Shown: in pieces, positions 22,692 through 34,120 of the stretch
How positions within the stretch are numbered: position 1 is the first letter of the stretch
Layout of the letters: each line of letters opens with the position of its first letter
NCBI GenBank assembly: GCA_030762935.1
Contig: CM060883.1
Location: 32,945,501 to 33,009,500, forward strand
DNA length: 64,000 bases
Origin: Hymenopus coronatus
Lineage: Eukaryota; Arthropoda; Insecta; Mantodea; Hymenopodidae
Reading direction: 5' to 3'
Program-made: the position numbers and the translations under genes
The notes under the pieces: model-generated
The model's input: only the letters and a program-made list of their open reading frames with translations
What the model was told of the DNA's origin: nothing
Database searches by the model: none

Positions 22692-24574
22692 ATGATTAAA
22701 TACTTCCATTTGAAAGGCGTAACGCCTAAAGAAACCAAGGAGGAAATGGACAGTAAGTCAATTGAAAGACTCGCCCCTTCATATCCAATGATTAAAAGGT
22801 GGGTTGCAGAGTTTAAAATGGGACGTACGAGCACTAGTGATGAGCCTCGCTCCCGACGCCCTGTAGAAGTGACACCTCCAGAGATAACTGAAAAAAATTA
22901 ATTGTTTAGTACTGGAAGACTGCGAATTAAAGTTGTTTGATATAGCAGAGGCTGTAAGCATATCAAAAGAAAGTGCAGGTAATGTTTAAAGTAATTTTTT
23001 GGGCTTTCACAAGGTCTGTGCAAGATTATGCCGCGTTTGTTGACATCTGATCAAAAGTTGCAAAGAAAAACTGTTTCTGTTAAGAATGTGGGGCTCTACC
23101 GTAAAAATACCAATGAATTTTTGAGACGGCTTATTACCATGGATGAAACTTGGATACATCACTGCACTTCAGAAAGTAAGCGCTAGGCGAACCAACTCCA
23201 AAAAAGGCAAAGTTAATTTTGTCAGCTAACAAGTTTATGGCGAGTGTTTTCTAGGATGCACGGGGATTATTTTTATTAATTACTTGGAAAAGGGTAAACG
23301 TATCACTGGTGACTACTGCGCAGGCTTACTGCAACGTTGAGTGATGTGGTGAAAAGAAAAAAAAACTCATTTCGCAAAAACAAAAACATCTTGTTTCATC
23401 ACGACAATGCTCCGGCCCATCGTTCAGTCATTGCAATGGGAAAAATGTGCGAATATAAGTTCGATTTGCTTGAACATCAACCCTATTCGCCAGATCTAGC
23501 ACCCAGTGACCTCCACCTGTTGCTAAATCTCAAAAAAATGTCTTGAAGGACGAATATTTCACAGCAACCAGGAGCTAATTGATGCGGTAGACAACTATTT
23601 TGAGGACCTTGATAAATCGCACTACAGAGATGGTTTAATTAAATTGAATGAATGAACGAATAAGTGTATTTATTGACATAACAATATCATACGTTGAACT
23701 TCTACAATCGCACGGGTACACAGACCGTACGTGCTTTTGTAATACACATTACAAACAATATTAAAACAACAACAAAGAATTAAAAAATAAATACGAAAAT
23801 AAAAACACAATAATACACAGTCAAAAGCAATATTAAAACAACAATAAAGAATTAAGAGTGAACCCGAAAATAAAAATACAAAAATATTCAAATATAGAAA
23901 TTTAAATTTACAGCACAGAGTACACCTTCATAAATGCACCCTCTTATAATAGATAATTACACTTAAAAGAAATATATACACATAATATATACACCATATA
24001 TAAAACCATAGCACAACAGTGACCTAAGTATGACATAATATATATGTATGTAGAACATTGTAGTCACTTTTGTTTAGTTGATCTTATTCCTCCCCCCCCC
24101 CTTCGCTATTGGCAGCCTCCTCAGATTTCAGCTGTCTTGCCTTAAGAATAAATTTTCCTAGCCCGTCCATGTTTTCCGTGCCTGCCAGTAGCGTCCAACA
24201 TGCTTCTAGCCCTATATTCGCAGTGGTAAAAAATCCGTACCCCTACATCTTGCCAAGATGTGAGTCCACGACTCTTCCTCCTCGCAAATGGGACAGATTC
24301 TCGTACCATTCTCGTCAGAAATTTTCGTGCTCCTCCATGCTCCTAGTCTAATCCACGCGAGCCCCTCTCTAATGAGTTTGGTATCTGTTTTGATGTATTG
24401 CTCCATACCCCACTCCGATTTTAGCCCAGACTGCATTTCTAATGACACCTTCTCTGTGCATTGCGCAATGCTGTCTGTCAATATCACAGAGGCGGTTCTT
24501 AATTTTTCTCCAAATAGATTAGAACTCCGTTATGACAAATGTATTAGCATTTCTGGAGATTATGTTGAGAAATA
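22692..24574 (+). pseudogene. Mariner transposase pseudogene, interrupted
   Basis: Starts MIKYFHLKGVTPKETKEEMD (22692) with the helix-turn-helix part IKRWVAEFKMGRTSTSDEPRS. Later blocks are RLLTSDQKLQRKTVS, TMDETWIHH (first catalytic Asp), FHHDNAPAHRSV (second) and YSPDLAPSD (third, 34 residues on). The C terminus LELRYDKCISISGDYVEK-stop lies at about 24518-24574, beyond the LINE insertion. Stops and frameshifts occur between blocks. It is closely related to the minus-strand mariner at 59.9-60.9 kb and keeps the catalytic Asp residues that copy has lost. Confidence 0.85.
23645..24516 (-). mobile_element. LINE 3' end inserted in a mariner
   Basis: Minus-strand ORF2 C terminus with the Cys-Cys-His-Cys block CPICEEEESWTHILARC (coding from about 24487 downwards), preceded by KLIREGLAWIRLGAWRST. 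A 3' untranslated region follows, with two copies of an ATT-TTTATTTTCG...TTGTTGTTTTAATATT unit, ending in AATAAATACAC and a TCATTCATTCA tail at about 23650. It is a 5'-truncated insertion, the usual outcome of target-primed reverse transcription. Family: Jockey/R1-type by motif, moderate certainty. Confidence 0.75.
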
Positions 24575-24630
24575 AAGCAACAACAAAAATGGTTTTAAGT
24601 GCTTATTTCACTGAGAGGGACGCTGGTATA

Positions 24631-25124
24631 TAGGTCGCACTATAACTAATATCTAACGAGACATACTCCTAATACACTGAAGTTCCAGATAGATGTATCT
24701 CATCTATGTCATCCTATTTCTGACTAGCGGCGAAGATAGCTATAATTTCATTAAACGCAGAAAAATCCGATTAGGAAACATCCGACTGGTGTGATCGAGG
24801 AAGCGGATGACAGCATCTACAGAAAAAGAGCAAAAGGAAAAATAGGTCAGACGCTTCCTAACTGGATCACGAATTTGAAAAGAATTGAATCAGAGCCACG
24901 TGGCCAAAAGTCATTTGTTACGTCAACGTTTCAACAGCGCGTACGCTCAATTGCTTCTCAATTTTATTCAAAGTGAGCCCCGATCCTTAAGCTCTTGAGA
25001 AACCCATTTACCTTCCAATAAGCTTCTCTAAAGTCTAAAACTGAACATTCCAGGCTCTGGAATGTAAATTTCTGACACGTTTCGGAGTTACACAGCCATA
25101 TAGAACCTGTGCATCAGGAGAGTA
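24631..25124. other. Unassigned spacer with anonymous open frame
   Basis: The plus-strand frame 24791-24976 (61 codons, Lys/Arg-rich) is less AT-rich than the background, but I recognise no domain. Nothing else is seen. Confidence 0.4.
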
Positions 25125-25400
25125 ATACATTTGATGTGCTAGATTCACATGACTCTCTACCCATTCTACAACAAACCATATTTCAAAAAATGCTTATTCC
25201 TCTATCTACTTCGCGTTAATCTAGAAAAATCTTTGTAGAAATGCTTTTATTAGATATACAATGGGAATACAGTAGTCTCAAGCGATCGTATAATCAAAAG
25301 TTTTTAGGGCTTATCAGGGAAAAGAAAAATTAACGACTTCCCTCTTGAGAATAATATAAATATTGTAAAACTTAAACAAATAAATGGAATATCTTAGTCT
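25125..25400 (+). mobile_element. HPE 5' fragment, diverged
   Basis: Starts tttgatgtgctagattcacatgac and follows the family 5' third to about 25400, then stops. Confidence 0.65.
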
Positions 25401-25574
25401 CATATATGTATTAATTTATATAATTACTGCCTACTGCTTACTACACAGTCTTCATAGGTGTACCAAGATATGGTGTGCAAGTAGATAATGAAATTAATCG
25501 CATTCCTAAATTGTTTAGGTATCAATTATAATACATTATAACTTGGAAAAGTTTTGTTGATAGGGTATATTTTT

Positions 25575-25713
25575 ACTTTCTCTACGCTTACTATGTACAT
25601 GGTGTATACAGAAGGTATTATACTCCACCAAAAAATTCTATACCAAGATTTCACCGGAAATATATGTTTTAGGGTCCCCTGTATCCAAAAAAAGTATTTT
25701 CAGAAAAAGGGCC

Positions 25714-25744
<31 letters not shown>

Positions 25745-26464
25745 TGTGTGTGCGTGTGTCTGAGAACAGGATAACTCAAAAATCAAAAGTCGGAAAAATA
25801 CCAAACTTGCTATTTAAGTTCAGTATCTTCCAGGGATACGACACGAAGATTTTGAGAAAAATTCCCCCAACCCAAACTTCCCTTTACATGGAACTTTTTT
25901 TCGAAAATTTTGATTTTCTAAAAAATGGCTCTAACAATTTTGATTAAAATATCGTATATTTCAGATATTTACCTGTCAAATAAAATGTATATTTTGAATT
26001 TTCTGCGAATAGACTCTGAAGACTACTTCATTCTGGGTAAATTTTACGGAATTTTGCATAACTGCTAAACCGTAAGAGATAGACAAAAACTTACCACACA
26101 GAAATGTAAAGTACATTAAAACTCACAATTTATGTTATATACATTTTTTTCTTGGAGTTGATTGTTTTTGAGATATTTCTTGTTTGTTGTTTCAGCTCTG
26201 AACAATTTATACTTTTCTCATACAGGAATTTGTCAACTCCTGTCCATGCAAACAAAAGAACTTCAGTCACATAGCAACCAGCTTTTGACTATCATTTTAA
26301 CCTATGGTACTCCATTATTTCACTTCTACTTACAAGGAAGCAAGTAATAAGACTATCACTGATAATTTTTCTCAATTACCATGTGTAGATTGACGCATAG
26401 CTTTTTAACAATAATTTGTTGCAGAGGTGTAGGAAAAGTCATGTGAATAGAACACATCAGATTT
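25575..26464 (-). mobile_element. HPE full-length copy, subfamily A
   Basis: Hairpin end at 25575, long TG tract 25714-25759 with interruptions, complete body and distal end aacacatcaga at 26452-26462, within T-runs. Well preserved. Confidence 0.9.
25714..25759 (+). repeat. (GT)n microsatellite inside HPE copy
   Basis: Pure GT to about 25740, then TTTGTGTGTGTGCGTGTG. Confidence 0.95.
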
Positions 26465-28293
26465 TTTGCAGATGGTGTTTTTTCTACATATTATAGATGA
26501 CATTTACCCCTTCACACAAATAATGGAGAATTCCAACTCATGAATTCTTTTAAAGAAAAACCTTATTTAGCAACACAACTTTTGTAGGGCGGAAACTAAA
26601 ATACACTTAAACTGTATAATGTATATTCTTAATAATCAGGAATGAACATTACAACAAATGACTCACTGACAGATTAACTAATAATTATTTCGATCTTTAT
26701 TGAAAATGTATGGAAACGAAAGAAGAATAAAAAAAAAGGTGACCGAACATTTCACACTTCATACACTTTCAGGAATCAATGCCTATACCCAATTCTCCTA
26801 GCCTCTTCATTATGAAATTGGAATTACTAGTATGTAGTATTAAATGAATAATAATTAATCAGAAATAATGGTAAAATAGAGAAATAATTGCGATAAATAA
26901 TTCCATATAATGTCTTATGTATTACATAAAAGCCCACAATGTAAATAACACAAGTCCCAATTCCATTACTATGTAAGAGTCATTAACACGCAAGTTACAT
27001 TAGAGAGTTATATAGTAAGTCACAATAAAAAGGGTATCTAGGTGTTCCGGCAAATTCAATAAATCAGAAGTCCATTAATTTAAACGTATTTCATGAGAAT
27101 TTTTAAAATCTAAAGGGTTATGCGTAAACAGATGAAGTCAAAGAATAAAATACTGTCATAAATGCGATTAAAACAGTAAGTTATGCCAACATATAACATA
27201 CGAATTTTGGTGGGGTAGTCAGAAGTAGGCAGGACTTAAGCAGGCGCGTTTATTTCGGAATTGTACTTACTTCTATTGCGTGCCCTGCTTCTTTGCCTTA
27301 CAGACGACGAAAGTTACGTTATGGGCAGTTGGTAGCGCACAAATGCAGTACGCGGCTCATCGTCAGTGGCGTTTATCGGAATATTAGCAGATACGAGTTT
27401 AGTGTGTGACGTTACTACTAAATTAAATCATGGCTACAACGTAAAGCTGTTGATACTCTGACGTTACGACACAGTTATAATTTCTCGGATTAGAATAACG
27501 AATAATAGAGTATTCATCTTGAACAATCGGCTACTCATTCCAAACAGAAAAGTTTATATACACACCGTATATTTAATTGGTACTAGAGTTAATGACTGGC
27601 AGTGCTTGGGGAGGGGGAAGTCGCAGTGACACCTATGCGTACACCTACTTTCCAGCCAAAGTGCAACGAAATCGCAACCGTGTCCGAAGTTAACTTATAA
27701 ATTATATGTAGTACCTTCTTAGGCCGTTACACTAGGGATCACATTTGGAGCACTTAAAGAGTGCAATTATGAACAGTTTATGAACAGATGATAGTATAGG
27801 GAGGCGGGAGCAGAGCCCACTAGTCATGAGGGGATAGTGAGTGTACAGACCCTGCCCCATCTCTATAGTCATTAATCCTGTTAACCTGAAATCCTTAAAT
27901 GTGTGCGCTCTCTAGTTATAAGCGAGGAATTTGCAGCATTACCTTACCAGAAGTCCAAAATATCGACGAGTAAGCTCTTACGAAAATATTTGTATAAATA
28001 TTATTCAAAGTAACAAACGTATTATCGAGGCCAAAATGTGTGCACATATCTGCGTAAAATGATTAATGGAATCTCGAAAATGGAAACGGCTCCACTTCGT
28101 GTCGTCTTTTCAAGCCCCTTCTCTATTCACAGAGCAATAGCTACACAATTGCAGGCTTACAGCACGTAAATATTGACCTTCAATAAACTAATAATAAAAA
28201 AACATATGTCCATGAACATGTCTCTGCTAATCAACTTTATAAGCACTTTATAAGCAGCTAAAAGCAGTGTTTTGTAAAATAAAATCCTGATGG
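26465..28293. other. Unassigned spacer
   Basis: The longest stretch (about 1.8 kb) without any repeat I can recognise. No long open frame on either strand. It could be intron or intergenic DNA. Confidence 0.5.
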
Positions 28294-28345
28294 TTGGCCC
28301 TGTAGCTCAATCAGTAGAGCACCTGCTTGCTGTATTAGGGGTCTC

Positions 28346-28384
<39 letters not shown>
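28294..28384 (+). repeat. tRNA-like 5' part followed by (TG)n
   Basis: GGCCCTGTAGCTCAATCAG at 28296 gives a good A box (TAGCTCAATCAGTAGAGC), but a B box is missing because the sequence runs into a TG tract of about 18 units (28348-28384). A broken tRNA-derived SINE is the simplest reading. Confidence 0.5.
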
Positions 28385-28385
<1 letters not shown>

Positions 28386-28394
28386 TCTAATGTG

Positions 28395-29251
28395 AAAAAT
28401 CTGATGTGTTACACTCACATGCCTTTCTCTAGCCGTTCTACAAACTTCTTACATAAGATTATTCTTCTTTTTGCACCTTGTTAATCGAGGTATTCACCAC
28501 AATGTTCTTATTACTTAGTTCCTTATAAGTAGGAAAAAAAAATAAGGGAATACACTAGGCTAAATCGATAGTCAAATGTTTTAAAAGCTTTTGTTAGGCG
28601 ATTGTCATTACAAATCGCTTCTTTTCTTGGCCAGGAGTAGAACAAAAGAAAAATGGACACTCCCGACTGAGAAAAGTATAAGTACTTCACAACTGAAACT
28701 AATAATAATGAATACCTCGTAAACGGTAAGCTCCACGAAAACAATGTATATGACGTAAATTGTGTATTTTAACAATGCCTACATTTTCTGTATAGTAAGC
28801 TTTTGTCTATCTCTTACGGTTTATTAGTTATGCTAAATTAAGCAAACTTCATCCAGATATACATTTTAATTGTCAGGTAAATATCTTTAATATGTGATAT
28901 TTTAATCAAAATCGTTAGAGCCATTTTTAAGAAAATCAAAATTTTTGAAAAAAATTTCATGTAAAGGGTAGTTTGGGGTGGGGGAATTTTTCTCAAAATC
29001 TTCGTGTCGCATCCCTGGCAGATATTGAACTTAAATACCAAGTTTGGTATTTTAGCTACTTTTCGTTTTTGAGTTATCGTGTTCACAGACACGCTGACAC
29101 ACACGGACCTTTTTTCTGGAAATGCTTTTTTTTTGGATTCAGGTGTTCTAAAAACATGTATTTCCGGTGAAATCTCGACATCGAATTTTTGGGTGGAATG
29201 CAATACTTCTCTAGCCCTATGTACACTGTACATACGGGGCTAGAGAAAGTA
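28395..29251 (+). mobile_element. HPE full-length copy, subfamily B
   Basis: Starts AATCTGATGTGTTACACTC, has CTTTCTCTAGC near the 5' end and a fold-back with GGGGCTAGAGAAAGTA ending at 29251. The middle is B-type (ggccaggagtagaacaaaag). It carries only a very short CA tract. Confidence 0.9.
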
Positions 29252-29763
29252 AAAATTAGAACGCCAACAGTAGGAACACGTTACACTTGTTCCAAAGGTG
29301 AACGCCACAGTTAAAGACGGGGTATAAATGGAACAATAAAAAATAAACCTGATGTAAGAGTTAATAACATAAAAGCCTCCTTGATTTTTAGAATATATAA
29401 ATATTAAGAGGCCCGCAGGCACAGAAAATAAAACAACAATAAAGTGGCAAACAAAAAGCAAGAAAGACTTAAAACTGTTTTGATATACAACTAAGTAATT
29501 CGATAGCCCGAAGAGGTTAGAGAAATTTTGGTTCGTAAACACTTGTTTATAACTGAAGTGTTGTAACGTTAGCCGCTTTAAAACGTTTTACAAAAACAAG
29601 AGGTACATTTTATACCTTTTATTTCCCTGCAGAGCGCTAGAGAGGGTGTCCTGTTTCTTCCGAAGTATGCAAACGGGAAAATAGAACAGCTAAGCTATTA
29701 CCTAAACAGCATCGTAAAGGCATGCCTAGTGGTGCATTTGAGAAGCGTTCACAGCATTATGTG
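29252..29763. other. Unassigned spacer
   Basis: No recognised content. A minus-strand frame (29240-29542) is hydrophobic but overlaps the HPE end and has no motif. Confidence 0.4.
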
Positions 29764-29823
29764 GCTCTTGTAATGATATTTAGTGGATTCACGTGGCTTT
29801 CTCTACTCGCTCTTCCACAACTA
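29764..29823 (+). mobile_element. HPE 5'-end fragment
   Basis: attcacgtggctttctctac then gctcttccacaactacttacaaaag resembles the first about 60 bases of the family. The rest was replaced by the SINE-1 cluster. Confidence 0.5.
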
Positions 29824-29835
29824 CTTACAAAAGTA

Positions 29836-30504
29836 TTGGATTAATTGCTTTCCCACACAAGCCGCGTGTAGGACAAGAGTTGGATAGGTAGAGTGAGACT
29901 GAAAAATTCAATGCCATAGTCGGGATTTGAATCACGGATCTCCCGGTCTCTACAGCTGAGCTACCATGACAGTATGCCGGCATAGCATTGAATTTCTCAA
30001 CTGACTCGCATATTTCTCGGTAAACCACAAGGTGTTCAAGTATTTTTGAGATGATAACCCCAATTTTTGATCACTTTGTGGTTTACCGAGAAATTCAATG
30101 CTATGCCGGCATGTTGCCGTGGTAGCTCAGTGGAAGAGCAACCGGCTAGAGACCGGAAGATCCGTGGTACTGAATTTTTCAGATTGACTGGACTTTTCCA
30201 ACTCCAGTCCTATACAAGCTTGGGTGAAAAAACAATTAATCCAATAGCAATTGACCATAATATTTGGCTATACCATGAACCCTGGGACTTAAAGTACTTA
30301 CAACATTTTAAGTCGCCATCTGAAAATAATTTGAAATCACCTTGTGGTTTACCGGGAAACATGCGAGCCAGTTGAGAAATTCAATGCTATGCCGACATAT
30401 TGCCATGGTAGCTCAGTGGAAGGGCAACTGGATGGAGACCGGGAGATCCTTGGTTTAAATCCCGGCTGTGACATTGAATTTTTCAGTCTGACTCTACCTA
30501 TCTG
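29836..30504. mobile_element. SINE-1 cluster (one minus, two plus units) with 12-base flanking repeat
   Basis: One unit on the minus strand (29840-30060) faces two on the plus strand (30070-30235 and 30300-30504), so the first two form a large inverted repeat. tRNA-like parts show TAGCTCAGTGGAAGAGCAAC (A-box arm) and, in the third unit, GGTTTAAATCCCGGC (B box). The second unit has lost the 3' part of its tRNA-like region. The direct repeat cttacaaaagta occurs at 29824-29835 and again at 30505-30516, exactly bounding the cluster. Confidence 0.75.
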
Positions 30505-30614
30505 CTTACAAAAGTAATTTAGAATGTCAATAAAAATACAAGAATTAAAACAATTAATTTGAGCCAAGCTTGAATGGCTTCACTTACACTTAAAAAGATG
30601 ATTTCGCTACATGT

Positions 30615-30955
30615 TCTTGGTTGCTTCAATTGTTTTGCACGACTAAATTATCCGGCTTGAAGGCATCTTCTTCTTTTGACGAACTTGGAGATCAGCTGGT
30701 AGAAAATGTTCGTGTCGAAGTTTATTAATTATCCTTATTTGAATTTGTGGGGCATCAAAATTGATAACGTGGGAAAATATATGTATACACAAATTCAAAC
30801 AAGAGTTAATGAACTTCGACACGAAAATTGACTACAAGCTGATTAAGTTCGTCAATCCCAACATCAGAGGGCAGCGTAGTACATCGAAGGAAAGAGATGC
30901 CTTCAAGCTGGAAGATTTAGTTATGCAAAAGAAATTGGAGTCAAGCTCGGCTCAA
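30615..30955. repeat. Fold-back with coding-like arms
   Basis: The right arm (about 30785-30955, plus strand) reads HKFKQELMNFDTKIDYKLIK and then DAFKLEDLVMQKKLESSS. The left arm (about 30752-30615, minus strand) reads similar pieces, NFDTNIFYQLISKFVK and DAFKP-NLV-QN. Both arms thus derive from one protein-coding sequence duplicated in inverse orientation. I do not recognise the protein; it may belong to an unidentified mobile element. Confidence 0.55.
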
Positions 30956-30976
30956 ACTATAAATAATTTACAATGG

Positions 30977-31215
30977 TTATTTTGAGAAAATTCAAAATGT
31001 ACATTTTATTCTTTTGAAAACCTCTTAAACAGATAGTATTTTAATAATAAAAAAATACCTCTTTTTGAAAAACATAAAGGTTCGAAAAAATTTTCATGTA
31101 AAACGTAGTCTGAGATGGAGGATATTTTCTTCAATATCTTCATTTCGCATTTTTGGAAGACAAAATACCAAACTTGGTGTTTATCGCACTCTTCGTTTTT
31201 TGGTGACTTTGCTGA
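30977..31215 (+). mobile_element. HPE internal fragment
   Basis: Matches the family from the cccagaaaattcaa block to the palindromic accaaacttggt block, then stops. Neither terminus is present. Confidence 0.65.
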
Positions 31216-31714
31216 AACTTGGTTTGTTACCTGCGACGTCCATGCCTAAGTCAAGTAACACTTAAATTTTATTTCCTTCCAACCGGGCTTAAATACTAAC
31301 GCAATGTTTCATAGGGATATTTTGGCATTCCTGGGTGAATCGGAGGGCTAAACTCTGGGAGATCCATAGTGATCCTTGACAGCCAGCACGCTGTCTCAGC
31401 TGATAAGATGTGAGTCTGCCTCTCTGCCAATAGGTTCATTATGTCTTCCTTGTTGCAAGATGTAACGAACATTCCTCAATGCAGCTTCAGTTGACGCCGA
31501 CTAAACCCCTGCAATAGTAAATATAAGCAATGATGATGCCACTGACTGACTTATGCAGATGAAGTTGATGATGAAAATGATTTAAGAGAAGAGCGTCTGC
31601 CAAGCAACTGAGAGGTTTGGTGCTGTAGCCATGGACGGGTCGAAGTGGCAACAGTGTAATAGAGCAACCACGAGGCAAGGCAACTGTCAGGGATCACTAT
31701 GCATGTCTCCGACT
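31216..31714. other. Unassigned spacer
   Basis: Slightly less AT-rich than average. Short minus-strand frames at 31487-31748 overlap in two frames and carry no motif. Confidence 0.4.
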
Positions 31715-31977
31715 TTAGTACTGGATCATTTCCCTGCAGGGGCGCCATTTATCGATCTTGCCCAGTAAAATCTGCATTCAAACGTAATGCTTTATAGCAA
31801 AGCACACATCTAGGGCACCACTTAGTCGAGCTTTTCTAGTAAAATAGTAATGCCCAAAGGCAACATTTATGACAAAGTTTTAGCAAATCTGTTTAAATTG
31901 AAATGATACCGAGTTGTTTCTGCTGGGACGCCAATTATCGACAGTGTACACTAAAATAACTACATGCAAACGTTTTA

Positions 31978-32115
31978 ACTTTCTCAATACTCACCATTTA
32001 CATAGTGTATAGAGAATGTACTGCACTCCACCAAAAAATTCGATACCGAGATTTCACCGGAAATATGAGTTTTAGGGTCCCCTGTATCCAAAAAAAGTAT
32101 TTTGAGGAAAAGTTC

Positions 32116-32160
<45 letters not shown>

Positions 32161-32856
32161 GTGTGTCTGTGAACACGATAACTCAAAAACGAAAAGTCGG
32201 TAAAATACCAAACTTGGTATTTAAGTTTAATATCTTCCAGGGATGCGACACGAAGATTTTGAGAAAAATCCCCCACCCCAAACTACCCTTTACATGGAAC
32301 TTTTTTCGAAAATGTTGATTTTCTAAAAAATGGCTCTAAAGATTTTGATTAAAATACCGTATATTAAAGTTATTTATCTGACAAATAAAATGTATATTTT
32401 GAATTTTGTGGGAATAGCCTCTGAAGACTACTTAATTCTGGATGAATTTTTCATAACTACTAAACCGTAAGAGATGGACAAAAACTTAACCCACAAAAAA
32501 TGTAGAGCACGTTAAAACATACCATTTATGTTACATACATTTTTTCCTGGAGTTGATCGTTTTTGAGATATTCCTTTTTCTTGGTTTCAGCTTTGAAAAA
32601 CATACTTTTCTCATACAGGAATTTGTCAACTCCTGTCCATACTAACAAAGGAACATCTGTCACATAGCAACCAGCTTTTGGCTTTCACTTTAACCTATGG
32701 TACTCCCTTATTTTGCTTCTACTTACAATAAAGCAAGAAATAACACTATTTCTGCTAATTTTTCTCGATTAGCATGAAATAAATAAAAGATAAGATTACT
32801 AACAATAATAATTTACAGAGATATAGAGAAAGTCATGTGAATGGAACACATCAGAT
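31978..32856 (-). mobile_element. HPE full-length copy, subfamily A, in a tandem-repeat unit
   Basis: Hairpin end at 31978 (ACTTTCTCAATAC), TG tract 32119-32158, distal end aacacatcaga at 32845-32855. The neighbouring repeat units show the empty site as aatgttttggcaa, so insertion occurred in a run of four T without loss of target sequence. Confidence 0.9.
32119..32158 (+). repeat. (GT)n microsatellite inside HPE copy
   Basis: About 20 GT units at the family's microsatellite position. Confidence 0.95.
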
Positions 32857-33095
32857 TTTTTGGCAAAGATTTGACAACCTTGTATAAATCAAGGAATGAT
32901 TGTGAATCAATTCCCTGCTGGGGAGCACTAGTCCAACTTTTTCCTGTGAAATAATCGCATGCAACCGCAATGTTTTGGCAACTCTGTATGAAGTGCATTG
33001 CTCGATATACTGGATCATTCCCCTGCTGGAACGCCACTGGTCGACCTTGTCCAGTATAATGACTATATCCAAACGTATGTAATGTTTCACAACTA

Positions 33096-33430
33096 ATGAT
33101 GCTTAATCTTCCCCGGGGTGCTGCAAAAGGAACATGATGGCGGCATAGTTATTGAAATTGCCACACGTTATTTTCTCTGCCCTTGTGTTGAGCAAGCTAT
33201 TAAATTACACGAAGAAGATTCAGTACATGTAAATCCTTTTACAAAATGATCGGTAAAACAACATATAACATGATGATGTAATCGCCTGCGTTATCGACTT
33301 CATCTATTTCGAGAGCAGTATTTTGAGAGATATGGCGTTATTCAGGAGCCATTTAAAAGACTAACTGTGCCTGATTTGGAAAGCGAAAATAACTTTCCAA
33401 AACGTCATTTCCACGACTTTTTCAACTCAT
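33096..33430. other. Unassigned spacer
   Basis: Nothing recognised. Confidence 0.5.
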
Positions 33431-34020
33431 TCTTCAACAAGCTATCCGCAAAATCCATATTCTTCTATCAATTTCATGTAAAACGGTATAAACATTTGTA
33501 AATATTGTCTTATTGCATATTTATAACCACAACGGAGTTAGGGGTATACAGCAGACTTTAAGATATTATAACATGTTTAAGAGTGGGTCTCTATGCGATG
33601 GCTTTACAATCCTGTTCTCATTGCGTAGCCAAGAGGAGCAATAAAACAAATAAATGCTTCCCATTTGAGAAAAGATTTTTAAAATGCTAATAAAAACAAT
33701 GAATATGGAAATGCTAAACTCAATATGTACATATATGACTTCCACATAAGTTGTGTGATTTAAGACATCTACATTTGTTATATAGCAAGTTTTGTCTAAG
33801 AATCGAGACGCTTTCAGAGGATAACCCCAGAGAATTCAAGATAATAAATTAATTTGAAATGAAATTAGCTTAAACATAGAGTATGTCCATCAAAATAGTT
33901 AGGACCATTTTTGAAAAGGAAAAAAAAAACTTTTCGAAAAAACATTCATGTCAAGTGTAGGTCGGGGTAAGGGAATTATTTTGAAAATCTTCTTTGGAAA
34001 ATGCTAATTTATTTTCTTCA
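33430..34020 (+). mobile_element. HPE copy, strongly decayed
   Basis: Scattered family blocks in order (tgtcttatt, gagaaaagattttt, tctacatttgttatatagcaagttttgtc, cccagagaattcaagat, ccatttttgaaaa, gtgtaggtcggggtaaggg). No ends preserved. Confidence 0.55.
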
Positions 34021-34036
34021 TAACAACTTTTCCTTT

Positions 34037-34120
34037 TTTACTTCCTCTATATAGTACGCAATACATAGCTAGAGAAGGTATGCATTTCACCCAAAAATTC
34101 AATACTAAATTTTCACCGGA
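34037..34120 (-). mobile_element. HPE hairpin-end fragment
   Basis: Eroded hairpin (cttcctctatatagtacg...agctagagaagg) and the following cacccaaaaattcaatac...tttcaccgga, then replaced by a SINE-2. Confidence 0.65.

Larger units (their letters stand above)
22503..24630 (+). mobile_element. Mariner transposon relic, split by a LINE
   Basis: The left terminal repeat cgagggtcggctggtaagtc at 22503-22522 resembles the ends of the mariner at 59811-61058. The coding part is interrupted at about 23645 by a minus-strand LINE 3' end and resumes at about 24516. The right terminal repeat is decayed near 24615-24630. Confidence 0.8.
31715..33095 (+). repeat. Degenerate about 100-base tandem repeat, split by an HPE
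   Basis: About five diverged units share CCCTGCTGG-RCGCCA, a TCGA-CTTG-CCAGTA block, then CAAACG-AATGTTT. They start near 31722, 31805, 31915, 32905 and 33010. The third unit is broken after caaacgtttt by the HPE at 31978-32856, and resumes with tggcaaagatttgacaacc. Confidence 0.65.

Noticed and set aside
29240..29542. Hydrophobic membrane protein on the minus strand
   Set aside because: The frame overlaps an HPE terminus, is AT-driven (Phe/Ile/Tyr-rich) and has no start context, homologous motif or partner exon.
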